Origin: Sclerotiophoma versabilis
Lineage: Eukaryota > Ascomycota > Dothideomycetes > Pleosporales > Didymellaceae
Assembly (NCBI GenBank): GCA_012274445.1
Contig: JAAROD010000015.1
Location: forward strand, 62,001-126,000
Reading direction: 5' to 3'
Length of the DNA: 64,000 nucleotides
The stretch's first letter is position 1. Every line of letters begins with the position of its first letter. Position numbers and translations under genes: made by a program. Shown here piece after piece: positions 35,994 through 46,112 of the stretch. The notes beneath the pieces are model-generated. The model made no database searches. It was given only the letters and a program-made list of their open reading frames with translations, and had not been told where the DNA came from.

Positions 35994-37389
35994 TCACATT
36001 GACTCACTCATTATCCTCCTCGCTCGTTTTAAGTCCTGTGTAATATCGTGATCCCAGATCCAATCCATTCGCTTTGTGGCATTCTGCTCAAGCACTTGTA
36101 AGTCGTCTCCAACTCCTTCTCCCTCGAATTCCCATAGCATACCAGCCTCCCTACTTGTCTTAACCAGCTTCTGGCTGCGCGGCCTCCTCACAGCATCGTA
36201 TGCATGTACCGCTCTGGTGAGCTCTAACTTGGACTTGCATTGTGCGAGCAGATCACTAAGAATGTACACGTCCTCAATGCACATTCCCGCACCGGCGCCT
36301 TGATGTGGGGTTGAAGCATGTGCAGAGTCGCCAACAAGGCAGATCAGTGGCTTTGTGCTGTAGTACGTCGGCGCAGGCGGATGGTCGAAGAGCGCCCAGA
36401 TGTCTGGAGACTGTACATTTGCCATTAGTTTGCGCACCAAAGGACTCCAGTCTTTGTAGTCTTCGAGCATATCTTCTCGTGATGTTTGGACGACCCATTT
36501 TGAATCTGTCCAGGTCGGTTTCGATGAGAATGCAACAACTGGGAATCTGTTAAAAACCGCGTATTAAAGCGTAGGGAAGAGTCATGTCACCATTCAAGAT
36601 CGTGCCATTGGCAATCGGAAACGTGAGCACATGTCCATGATATCCAATGTACATCTGTGACGTCTTTGACTGACCGTCTCCCATGATCTCGACAGCCTTC
36701 TGCATTGGAATGAGTCCTCGATACGCATACTTCCCCGAGAAGACTGCAGCGGTAGTATCGGACTCTCCCAGCACGAGCGAGCGCATGCGCGATTTGATGC
36801 CATCGCATCCGAGCACTGCGTTATGTTGTGCAGTAGTGCCATCGGCGAAATGCAATACAGCGTCACCTGATCCATCTTCCGCTTCGGTAACATTCAGCAA
36901 CCTCTTTGTGAACTGTGCAACACCATCTGGTACCAGCTTCACCAACTCGTTCAGGAAATGCGCGCGATGAATACCACCTCTTGGTCCTCTTCGCGCCGGC
37001 ATTACAAATATTTCTTCACCAATTTTCACTTTGCTCTTCTCCAATCCCGTTTCTAACACGATCTCGTCTTCTAAATTACCGACAATTTTCCTCTTATCGC
37101 CAACACGCACAGTAAACCAACGAGGGGGTTCCACTACGGTGTTGCCTTTGTTGCATTTCTCGAATGCAGTGGCAATGCGTGAATCGATACGAGCCATTGT
37201 ACGTACCATGACTGGCTCGAAGCCAACGCCGGCGCCGATTTCGCCAAACGCTGAAGCAGACTCGTAAAGAGTAATGGTGATTTGAGGGGCATGTCTGAGG
37301 AGAGCGACGGTAAGTGTCAAGCCAGCGATGCCACCTCCGATAATGGCCAGAGATAATTGTTTGTCAGAATTAGGCAATGAGGCTGTCAT
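35994..37389 (-). CDS. FAD-dependent monooxygenase, salicylate hydroxylase-like
   Basis: Two exons (37,389-36,591 and 36,538-35,994) joined by a 52-bp GT-AG intron give 1,344 nt, 447 aa, the usual length for class A flavoprotein monooxygenases. The N-terminus has the Rossmann motif IIGGGIAGL (G18, G20, G23) ending in LYES (E43, ribose binding). GCDG at 194-197 is the DG motif. LVGDSAH around 335-339 followed by PHQGAGAGMCIEDV is the GD motif and helix that contact FAD. Such enzymes use NAD(P)H and O2 to hydroxylate, often decarboxylatively, aromatic acids such as salicylate; the substrate here is inferred from family only. There is no signal peptide, so it is probably cytosolic. It is transcribed in the same direction as the membrane protein upstream and away from the permease. 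Confidence 0.88.
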
Positions 37390-38311
37390 CTTGGCAGTTC
37401 AATTCGAGGTTTGTAGTAGCTGACAATTTCGGGAGGCGATAGACTGAAGAACGCAACGTGGACCAGGTGGACCAGAAGTATCCAACTTGTTGTTTTACGT
37501 AAAATCCCTCACGGTTGCCATCCACTCATCGTTGCGATACTTCTCATTAACCCGCTTACCATAACCTTATTAGTGCGAGCTTAGATCCGAGACTTCCCTC
37601 AACGACCTGCATATCTAAGTGTACTCGCTTCCGTCCTGAATTCCCTACCACCGGTTTCGATATCCTATTCCGCCCAACGGGAAGGTGCTGGGTAAAGACA
37701 TGCAGCTAGCGGATATTGTGGCCGCATTAGCCCGGCTGCGGTGTTACATTCGGCGTGTAGCAGCCTTGGCGCATCTAATATCGTGGGGGCATTGAACCAT
37801 TGGTACCTCGTACATTCGCGCTTCGAGACAAGTATTGGCGTTCCAGAAACCGAGGAGGATGGCGGGTCGGTCAAGCCGTGGGAAGTCGACTATGAGGTAT
37901 GTGGCAAAGATCGTCGCAACAGCACGTTCATGGCTGTTACGGTAGTGCTGCAGAACTGGTATCAAGATTGGGGACATTGGTGGGCGAAGATGTGCATAAA
38001 TTCCTGTAGATGCAAACACCGATGGTTTTTCCATGGTATGAGTTGCGCGCACTGTTAAATCTTTGCTGCGCGAAAATGTCGTTTGATCTAACTATTCATC
38101 TGCGAAACCTGACATCCGCTGTCCCAGGCCAGGCGCTGTCTTGAACCTGAATTGCATTACTAATCGCGCCGTGCGAGGGCTTGGATACAAGCTGAGCCAG
38201 AATGCTAGAACAATACAACAGCTTACATGCAGTTCTCGATTTGCCATACCTACTACGACCGCACCCAACCGTGCAACATCCGCAAATTGATCGTGCTAGA
38301 AGCAATCCTCG
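37390..38311. other. Intergenic region between the monooxygenase and membrane-protein genes
   Basis: About 920 bp of normal composition. The 37,390-37,560 part adjoins the monooxygenase start and should be its promoter. Overlapping frames at 37,665-38,058 on both strands do not resemble known proteins, and a short unrecognised gene cannot be excluded. No tRNA or repeat was seen. Confidence 0.45.
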
Positions 38312-39679
38312 TCATTCTCTCACGATTTTGACATCCGTGGTCACGGTGATACCCTGTAAGATCAGATCGTCACTTTCGCTTACACTTCCTGTTCTGCTTC
38401 TGCTCGTTGTGATATGTGCCTCGCTTTTTCCTCCTTTGATGATCTGTTCCTGACTCTCGCTGGGACTGATCTCACCATAAGTGACCTGTGTACATTTTGC
38501 TCCGCCCCTCACCTCTTCGAGGGGATAGTTTTTGCCAGTGCAATTTCCATTGCGCGGCCTGGAAGATCTCCTGCCTTGCGACTCAAGCGCGCCGCTTCCG
38601 TAGTTTCGATATTGTCCTGATGCTGTGCCCTTTGAACCCCTCCACTTCTTGGGCCACAAAGAGCCGATGCTATTGCGGAGACTGATCAGACACGCGCAAA
38701 TGACACCAGTTGCAGCTTCGATAAAGCTCCAGAGGTTCGCTGGTGCGGATTCGTAGATTGGCTCTTTGGTATGGAGGCTCAGGGGTAAAGTAGCCATGCG
38801 TAGTGCTGTGGTCAAGCAAATGAAGAAACCCATGGAGAAGAGTACTACAAGCCCAACTTTCGAGCCGATAGACATGTTGAGCTTGAGAATCACGGGCATA
38901 GGTAGTGCGAAGATTGCCAGATCTGTGATCAGATTGAGACTTGCGTTGGACCAACTACGGTCATGGTCAGCGCTGTAGCAGACTTCTGATGCAAGTTCAG
39001 GTATTGCAGATTTCCTAGAATGAGTCTACTTACCGGTGACCTGCGAAGCTTATGCATGTCCCTGGAATGGTGCGATCGTAGACGCGATGGAGTGGTTGGC
39101 ACTGGAATATACTGACGAAGAGGTAAGAAATGGTCCAACCCGCAGAAATGGCTCCTAGCACTAGGCAAGCCTGCCTGAAGCGCTTCATGGGAAAGACGCG
39201 GTAGTATAGAGCCACGAAAGCCATCTTGTTGAATCCATTTGTCAGTGTGTAAAACGGCATTGTCAACCAGAAGTACTGCAGTCATGGCATTAGCTGGTTT
39301 CATACAAAATGCAGAGCAGATGATTTTGAGAGACTCGTGGAAAGAAACTTGTTGAGCGTTTTACCTTCAGGGCTTTCTTAACATCACCTCCGGATTCTTC
39401 AATGTCGGCCACACGCATCCCGAAGCCGTAGGTTGTTGACGTGTAGATGCACGCTGCAAGCAAAATCAAGCAAATCTGAAAATCATTAGCAAGTGCTTGG
39501 ATTTATCCTATTGAACTTACGTTTGCTGTTATGACGAAAGCGTCCTCTAAACCAAGCCAACCCCTGTTTCTCACCGTTGCAATTATTCGGAAGAAAAGCA
39601 ATAATGTTGCGATACTGGTGACGGTGACTGTTATCCATCGCATATCTCGTTGCTCTTCTGGATAGGCCTTGAAGATCAT
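38312..39679 (-). CDS. Fungal rhodopsin-like (SAT4/PTH11-type) seven-helix integral membrane protein
   Basis: Exons 39,679-39,521, 39,475-39,365, 39,275-39,034 and 38,954-38,312 (introns of 45, 89 and 79 bp, all GT-AG) give 1,155 nt, 384 aa. Seven hydrophobic segments can be followed: near residues 14-35, the GLEDAFVITAN...LILLAACIY segment, the YFWLTMPFY segment, ACLVLGAISAGWTISYLF, SLNLITDLAIFALPMPVI, VGLVVLFSMGFFICLTTAL and a last one at NLWSFIEAATGVICACLIS. Family hallmarks are DDAF-like LEDAF after helix 1, CQP after helix 4 and NASLNLITDL before helix 5. The C-terminal tail (about 120 aa) is Ser/Arg/Lys-rich and should face the cytosol. There is no CFEM domain. Members are mostly uncharacterised, some are thought to act in host sensing, and some sit in biosynthetic clusters. 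The start at MIFKAYPEE was chosen by family fit; an upstream Met at 39,730 is possible. Confidence 0.85.
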
Positions 39680-41393
39680 GATGTCGCAACGAGTCAGAGT
39701 GCTCGTGTGCTTACTCTGTGGAACACACAATTCAAAAAAAAAGCGGCGCGACGGGGAAGTGAAGTGGGATCCTAGAGTGACCCTGAGCTAGTTCAGGAAC
39801 ATTCACTTATGCAACATTGGTTGGCAGGGACTGGTAATGGCAGACATGCTCAGTGTATTAACCCGGTACTCTGCATTAACCGCGCAAGTGCTCAATGGGT
39901 CCACATTTTGCTGATATTTCACGGCGGTATTATGGTTGGTATTCTACGAAGCAACTTCCGATCGGGCCCATCCCTAATTCACTCGGTAGCAACAGCAAGC
40001 GATTGGTGGTTGCTCTAATGTCTCCCGATAAACGGGCTCCTTGCAGGGTTTCTGGAAGCCTATTACGCCTCCGGACGATGTCGCCAATGCCCGTGTCCAG
40101 TCAGCGTCACTGAAAATTGGGATGGGGCTTTATGGCGTATCAGAAAGATCGTGTCATATTCTTCTGAGCTATGTGAGAGATTGACGGGGCAGCAAACCGG
40201 TTGGCATAATTTCAGCCATTTCCCGGAGGGCAGGGAGCCTCAGTCGCGAAGAGGCAGTACGCTACCTCCGTCTGTGGAGAGCGCCGTCTTTATGGGAGGC
40301 ACTTCGATAGTTGGTTATCCTCAAACAAGTCACACAGCGCAAGTGCTCACGGATCCAGTTCGAGGCCATTTACAAGTGTGGCAGTGGGTTGGCAAAAGCG
40401 TTAAGGCGTCTAGGTAGACAGATTGATGAAGTTTTGTCATGAAATCTGCACGTGCTTCGAGAATGAGGCCACAAGATGGCAGTGAGTAAGGTGTCCGGTC
40501 TGTGCAAAGCGTCTTGTACCATGTAGATTAGCGTGAGCGAGCATGTGCATAGGAGCGACGAGGGTATCCTTGCTGCATGTAAGTGCCAAGTCCTGTCGAC
40601 TCGGAACATTGATCATTACTATCAGTCAAAGTACGCATACATATAGTAGCAATAGCAGACCAAAATCGAAATGATGTGGTGAGGTTTTCTTGAAGCTGAA
40701 TATCAACCATCGCAACTCATCTGGTGTCCTGGTTACTGTATCAATCGAGCTTATACGTGTTGGTGTGCGGCTTTACTTTTTCTTGTTTTCGCGTCTAAGC
40801 TTTGGACTATCCACGGACCGTGGCGGGTGGGGAATCTCTGCCGTTACCGAAGGATCGCAACTTTGCGAACCGTCCCGAAGATCTGGTCGAATACGGGGTG
40901 GCAGGGGGCTAATGCATCAAGCACTGAGGTGATACGCTACAACCCCACGGGTTGCCCATAACGTGCGCATATGCGGAGCTACCACGGACAATTATAAACA
41001 GCCGCTTATATTGCACAGCCAAGATGCGGTTAAGACTGCGTCCAACAAGTTTAAGGCGTCTGTGCAGATCGCGGCAAGGGAGACGGTTCAAGCATCACGA
41101 CCGACTACGAGAGATCACACCATGTCGAGAAGCGGCTCGTGCAGCTTCTGGACTCCAACTCGTCCCATCTCAAACGGCTTCATCGCCTATTTTCCAGGGT
41201 CCCTAGCTCCTGTCCCGTGTGAACATATATCTCTCCTATGTAGGTGTCTACAAGTCGTCGTTGCTGTCATTGCCGTTCCCCGCCTTGCATTGCAACGCTA
41301 GATCACCAGTTACGCATTCTCCGCATCACACATCGTTGTTGTGTTGTGCACCATTTGTTCTGCAAAACACCAATTATTACCTTCATAGTCGTG
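39680..41393. promoter_or_regulatory. Divergent intergenic region between the membrane-protein and MFS genes
   Basis: About 1.7 kb separates two genes that diverge, so it should hold both promoters. Near the permease, 41,300-41,393 is pyrimidine-rich and probably 5' UTR. A TATA-like ATTATAAACAG lies near 40,989. The stretch 40,820-40,900 has several CGG and CCG triplets (GACCGTGGCGG, GCCGTTACCG), of the type bound by zinc-cluster regulators. Frames of 60-112 codons in this region (for example 40,963-41,301 plus) overlap each other on both strands and look like chance. Regulatory roles are inferred only. Confidence 0.35.
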
Positions 41394-43013
41394 ATGGTTG
41401 AGCCAGGTTCGGCAATAAAGAGCGCGGTTGTCCAAGACACTCTGGTGTCTCCAGCTGCGTCGACACTTGAACCTCCTATCGATTGTGCTGCCGAGAGACG
41501 CCTCCTACGAAAGCTTGATCTCAAGATCTTGCCTGTACTATGGATCCTATATCTGGTAAACTTTATTGACCGGTAAGTACCATGTTTTTCCGCTATGGGA
41601 TATGAAGGCTGACCAAGTTGTAAGCGCCAACATCGGCAATGCTAAGATCCAAGGGATGGAGAAGGAGCTGCACCTCATCGGGCAGCGCTTCAACATCTGC
41701 GTATGGGTATTCAACCTTGGATACCTTGTCGCTGGTATTCCGCTTCAAATTGTCTTTAAGAAATATGGACCACGGAGTCTTTGCGTAATGATGTTCTGCT
41801 GGGGCATCACTGTGATCGGATGCGGCTTGGTGAAGAAATGGGAGCAACTCGTCGTCTGTCGCCTGCTCGAAGGCGTAGCTGAGTCTGCTTTCATCTCTGG
41901 TGCTGCTTACTTGATCGGCTCATACTACACTAAGACTGAGTATCTGACTCGCTACGTCTTGTTCTTGACTGCAGGAATCATTGCGGGTGCCATCAATGGA
42001 TTTGTCTCGTCACTGATAGCAAAGATGGATGGTACTGCGGGATACGGAGCCTGGAGATGGTAATCCGACTCTCTTGATGAACACCAAACACTGCAGCTAA
42101 CCATTCGAACAGGATCTTCATAATCGAGGGTTGCGTTACCATCTTTGTTAGCATGGCGTGTTGGCCAGCTATCCCACAGTTCCCACGAGAATGCAGCTTC
42201 CTGTCGCCGGAAGACAAAGCCCTCATGCTGGCCAGGATCAAGGCCGACGGTAACCATGTATCTGAAGAAAACATTAGTTTCAAGGAGGCTCTTGATTATC
42301 TCAAGGACTGGAAGATCTGGGCTGGGTAAGCAGATTGTCAGCTTTCGAAGCAGAACTATGATACTGACCTCCATTGCAGTGTTGTTATGAACCTGGGCGT
42401 TACAGAGAACGCAAACTCCCTGTCCAATTTCCAGCCTACCATCCTCAAAGGTCTCGGATACACCTCTACGCAAGCGCAAGTACATACTATCCCTGTATAC
42501 CTTGTTGGTGCCGCCTTTTCTGTCATCTTCGCCTACACCAGCGAGTGGTTGCACCGTCGTTACTACTTCTACATGATGGGCTTCGCCGTACTCGCAACAG
42601 GTCTTGCGGTAGAGATTGCATACCCTCCCAATCCGAAAGTGCGATATATGGGCATGTTCTTCATCGCTTGCGGATGCTACCTTGCCATGCCCATCTCGAT
42701 CATTTGGGTTTCCATCAATTGCGGCAGTGGAAACAAGCGTGCGGTGGCGCTGGCAGCCATCATCAACTTCGGTACCGCGGGTGCTTTTGTGAGCTCCAAC
42801 GTCTTCTTGTTCAAGGAGACGCCCAGGTTCAAGACTGGTTTCAGCACAGGATTGGGTCTTGCGTGCATGGGCGCCGTGGCCGCGACCATCACATGGTACG
42901 GATGTAAGCGAGACAACAAGAAGCGGGAGCAGGGCAAGGCACGATTCTCGACCACAGAAAAGAGTGTGGAGCAGGTGGGTGATGAGCATCCAGACTTTCG
43001 ATTTGCATTATAA
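41394..43013 (+). CDS. MFS permease, anion:cation symporter / allantoate permease type
   Basis: Exons 41,394-41,572, 41,625-42,059, 42,113-42,325 and 42,380-43,013 (introns of 52, 53 and 54 bp, GT-AG, frame kept) give 1,461 nt, 486 aa. The N-terminal cytosolic part ends ERRLLRKLDLKILPV, followed by LYLVNFIDRANIGNAKI, the first helix and loop typical of the Dal5/allantoate and nicotinate/pantothenate family. GVAESAFISGAAYLIGSYYT is the loop and helix 5 region. The central loop (LSPEDKALMLARIKAD...SFKEALDYLKDWKIW) separates two six-helix halves. NCGSGNKRAVALA in helix 10-11 is also a family mark. It would import a carboxylate, vitamin or ureide at the plasma membrane; the substrate is not predictable. 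It diverges from the membrane-protein gene. The length is normal and no damage was seen. Confidence 0.9.
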
Positions 43014-43256
43014 GCATATAAATGATACAAAGATTTGAGTGTGTGGAAGAAGTATCACCATGAAGATCCATCGCTAGCCTGAGTCTAGTGCGTAACATAC
43101 CAGACCGTGCAAATGACAACTTCTTCTGATCACTTTCATGAACCACCTGGTCATTTGCAGCTTAATCACCCTACACGAGTCTAAGAACCTCTTTTTATTG
43201 GTAGTAATATGTGCAGTCAGAAGAGTAAACTCTAGGCTGCCGTACGACGATGAAAC

Positions 43257-43950
43257 TCAACAATATATTATTATGTTGATAGAGATGCACGCATAGTCTC
43301 CAACGTCACCAGGCCAGTTGAACATACAGCGGCTCGTAAAACCCGAGTTCTGAGTGCCGTGGCAATCGTAATTGGCGCTATCCGGACAACGATGGTCGAG
43401 CAACTCGCAGAATTTACGATATAGGTCGGGTCCGGTCATCTTGCCCACGGATACCTTCTTGCCCATCCAGATTTCGACAGTAGTGTAGTTGAAGTAGGCG
43501 AAAGAGAGCCGTGACCCTGAGCTGAGGGTCTGATTAATGAATGGAAGAGACATCTTGAGATGAAATCGACTGTTGATTGACATTAACCATTTAGAATACT
43601 TCTCGGTAGTTGCGTTGTGGCTGCGAGGATTGTTCATCCCTCTCCCCCCGCTATCAGTTCTAAAAATCACGGCCGCCAAACCGTCTCCACCCAATTCAGC
43701 AGCCAATGCAGCACGGCCACAGCCTTCAGCGCATCGTACGCATTCCTTGTACTCCTGTTTATAATCTGCTCTAAGATAATCACTCTGTCGCTTATCTTAG
43801 TCATGACTAGCAAATGCCACTCATATCCCTGCGAAGCACCGGTGAGGTTGGCCAGTCTGTCGCAGTCACTGCCATCAGCGCTCGGCCATCCTTCCACAGC
43901 AGCTCGCAGCGCCGCAGCCAGGCCTCTATCAGGAACTTGGTCTTAATTTT
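43257..43950 (-). CDS. Unidentified cysteine-containing gene or gene remnant
   Basis: On the minus strand one frame is open from about 43,800 to the stop at 43,257. It includes SDYLRADYKQEYKECVRC, AEGCGRAALAAELGGDG and, later, a Cys-rich end (FCELLDHRC, YDCHG, SRCMFNWPGD, DYACISI). A plausible intron lies upstream: donor at CACCG/GTGCTT (about 43,841), branch-like TGACTAAG, and acceptor CAG before 43,784, joining an upstream frame that reads IEAWLRRCELLWKDGRALM (about 43,860-43,930). The 5' exon and start codon are not found, and no signal peptide is visible. The even spacing of Cys suggests disulfides, hence secretion, but that is inference. It sits at the edge of the gene island, so it may be truncated. 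Confidence 0.4.
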
Positions 43951-44664
43951 TATTGCGAAGAGCAGGTCTCGGGCCGTGTTGGTAACATGGTTTCAAAATT
44001 CGTGGGCATAGTGGTAGCTCAGCGGTGGGCCTGGCCTCGCTCAAATACTGTTCGGCCTAAGTAGAGACGTCGGAAACGAGAGCGCCGACCAGATGCTACG
44101 GCATCATCGAAAATCCGCCCTTTGCGGTATCTTAGCAATCGCTTCTGGTCCCTTCAACAAGCCCTGCTGCACTTTCTATAGTAAAAGACAGAAATAACGG
44201 TGCTGTGTTATTACATCAAGTTAAGATGAAGTTCAATAGCACATCTAGATATAAAATGGATATAGCAATACTTGATGGTGACAACTTTAGCTATAAGGCC
44301 TGACAATCCTTTGCCGCAGTAGGTGCATCAAAACAGGCTGCAGAGACAAGAGCGAACTAAGCAATTTACAGAACTTAAAGAAATAATAAACAGCAACTAA
44401 ACTCTGCAGACGGCTATCTTAAGCTATATTAAGTATTAATATCTTGCAGTAAACATACTAGATTAGGCGCTTAGTGTGCTATACACAGTTTAAACTATAT
44501 TAGAGCATTGCATAGAGAGCAACAACTAACACTAAAGAAAAAAATAAGAACTCTAGATACAATACTTTAGAAGAATAGATTTAAAGCTAAGAGATTTACA
44601 ATTACTACTACGTCTGCTTACTATGCCTAATACTTAATACTTAATACCTGTCTAAAGTAGTAGT
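43951..44664. other. Transition from the gene island to AT-rich transposon sequence
   Basis: Composition falls from normal to AT-rich between 44,150 and 44,500, with CpA/TpG gradually disappearing. A tRNA A-box-like TAGCTCAGCGG occurs at about 44,013 and a weak B-box-like GTTCGGCC at 44,048, but no cloverleaf forms. I see no gene here. Confidence 0.4.
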
Positions 44665-44846
44665 TGTTGTAGACTAAGCCCTAGAAGTAAAAGACTATAT
44701 ATAAGCCCCGCTTACGTGCTTTACTAAGCATAGCTTAGTATTAGAAAGTATATCTTATACAAGAGAGAGAACCTCTTTTCTCTATCTTTCTACTTCTGTA
44801 GTTAGGAGAATGCATACTTATCAGAAGGCTACTTTAACTCTTAATA
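44665..44846 (+). repeat. Solo LTR of Gypsy family A
   Basis: The block is the reverse complement of the Gypsy A LTR: it begins TGTTGTAGACTAAGCC and ends ACTTTAACTCTTAATA, about 182 bp. Flanking pentamers are GTAGT and GTATT, one mismatch apart, compatible with a mutated target duplication. No internal Gypsy sequence adjoins, so it is a solo LTR from LTR-LTR recombination or a fragment. It is less mutated than the LTRs at 10 and 24 kb. Confidence 0.7.
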
Positions 44847-45312
44847 GTATTGAATATACTTTTAAAGCATACCTCTTAAACCTATTAAGAGTGTATTACT
44901 TATTCTAGTAGCTAAGCTAATCTCTTCTATTAAAGTCTCTACTTTCTATAAAAAGTATTAGCTACTTTATTATCTATATAGTATAAGTCTAGAAGATAGT
45001 AAAAGGTTTAGTTTTTAGTATAAAGTCTAAGAGATAGGTTTATAGCTAGAGAGTATATAATTGTTACAATCTTAGAGAAAGGCACGCGGGGACGGTAACT
45101 TATTACCAATAGCTGGCCCTAGATCGGCGAAACGCTAGGCCTTAGGTCACGTAATGTCTCACAAAATCTACACAGGCCCCGGGCCAAGACTGTAAGACGC
45201 AGCAACAGAACGTTACGTAATGTCCTATAATTCCTACAGAATCCTATAAACACTATAAGGCCCTCTATAGGACTTAGTAGAGAACTATGCAATACTATAA
45301 GACATCTTAAGT
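44847..45312. other. Unassigned segment with a low-RIP core
   Basis: AT-rich sequence with a block of near-normal composition at about 45,065-45,300. The block holds two related stretches, GTCACGTAATGTCTCACA (about 45,146) and GTTACGTAATGTCCTATA (about 45,212). A 70-codon minus-strand frame overlaps it but looks non-coding. It could be part of an LTR or MITE, but no ends were found. Confidence 0.35.
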
Positions 45313-45560
45313 ATATAGCAAGTAGAAACACTACTCTTATAGTATTATATTTAACTTTATTAATTATAATTGTTTTTAGAATCTTAACCTAACCTTTAAG
45401 CTAGACAGTCTACTCTGTACTACTTATTATTACTCTCTATTATTATAGTGTTTTACTAGGTAATAACCTAACCCCCTTATAAACTCTCCTGTACCTATGC
45501 TTATCCCTAAGAACTAATAGAATAGTACTTATAAGCTTTGCTTAAAGTATAACTTTAATA
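45313..45560 (+). repeat. Solo LTR of Gypsy family B
   Basis: This is the reverse complement of the 250-bp LTRs at 53,361 and 59,933. It ends AGTATAACTTTAATA and contains GTTTTACTAGGTAATAACC, the complement of the LTR core. No internal element sequence adjoins it. Confidence 0.7.
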
Positions 45561-45746
45561 ATAATTTGTTTTATAATTAGATAATAGCTTCTATAAGCTA
45601 TTTATTAACTCTTTTAGAACTTTTAATTTAAGATAGTTATATAGCTACCTATACTATAAAGCTAGAGTTATTAAGAAGTAAGTAAGCTTAAGTTAATTTT
45701 TTACTATAATATTAGAAAAAGCTTACTTAAGAGACCTCTTACTAGC

Positions 45747-45802
<56 letters not shown>
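45747..45802. repeat. (TTAC)n microsatellite
   Basis: About fourteen uninterrupted copies of TTAC/ACTT run across this tract. Scattered ACTTACTT units continue on both sides to about 46,110, so the tract may have expanded from a transposon-derived motif, as related motifs occur in the pogo TIRs. Confidence 0.9.
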
Positions 45803-46112
45803 AGTAGAAAGAAAAGAAGTAGCTAATAGAGCTATAAAGAAATATTAAAGATATTTTTTAAAGGCCTTTAGCTAAGGTAGTACTTATATATAGTTATATA
45901 AGTAAAGCTTAAAGAGAGTTTTTATATAGAACTTTTCTCTTATTTAGCTTTACTAGATACCTCTTCTCTTTAGCGTAAGTAAGCTTAAGTAATAACTATA
46001 TTATACTTAACTTACTTACTTAATCTTAGTAAATATAAGTAAGTCTAAGTAAGTACTTATTACTTACTTAATTATTAACAGCTCTATATAGAGTAATATT
46101 TACTTACTATTA

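Noticed and set aside
37665..38058. Paired plus and minus frames of about 100 codons
   Set aside because: They are mirror frames of the same GC-rich stretch without signal peptide or motif; neither strand is favoured.
40151..41301. Several 60-112 codon frames between the membrane-protein and permease genes
   Set aside because: They overlap on both strands, have no domains or splice logic, and lie where two promoters must be.
44005..44065. tRNA-like or SINE-like A box (TAGCTCAGCGG) and B-box-like GTTCGGCC
   Set aside because: No acceptor or T stems pair around them and the B box is poor, so a tRNA gene is not supported.
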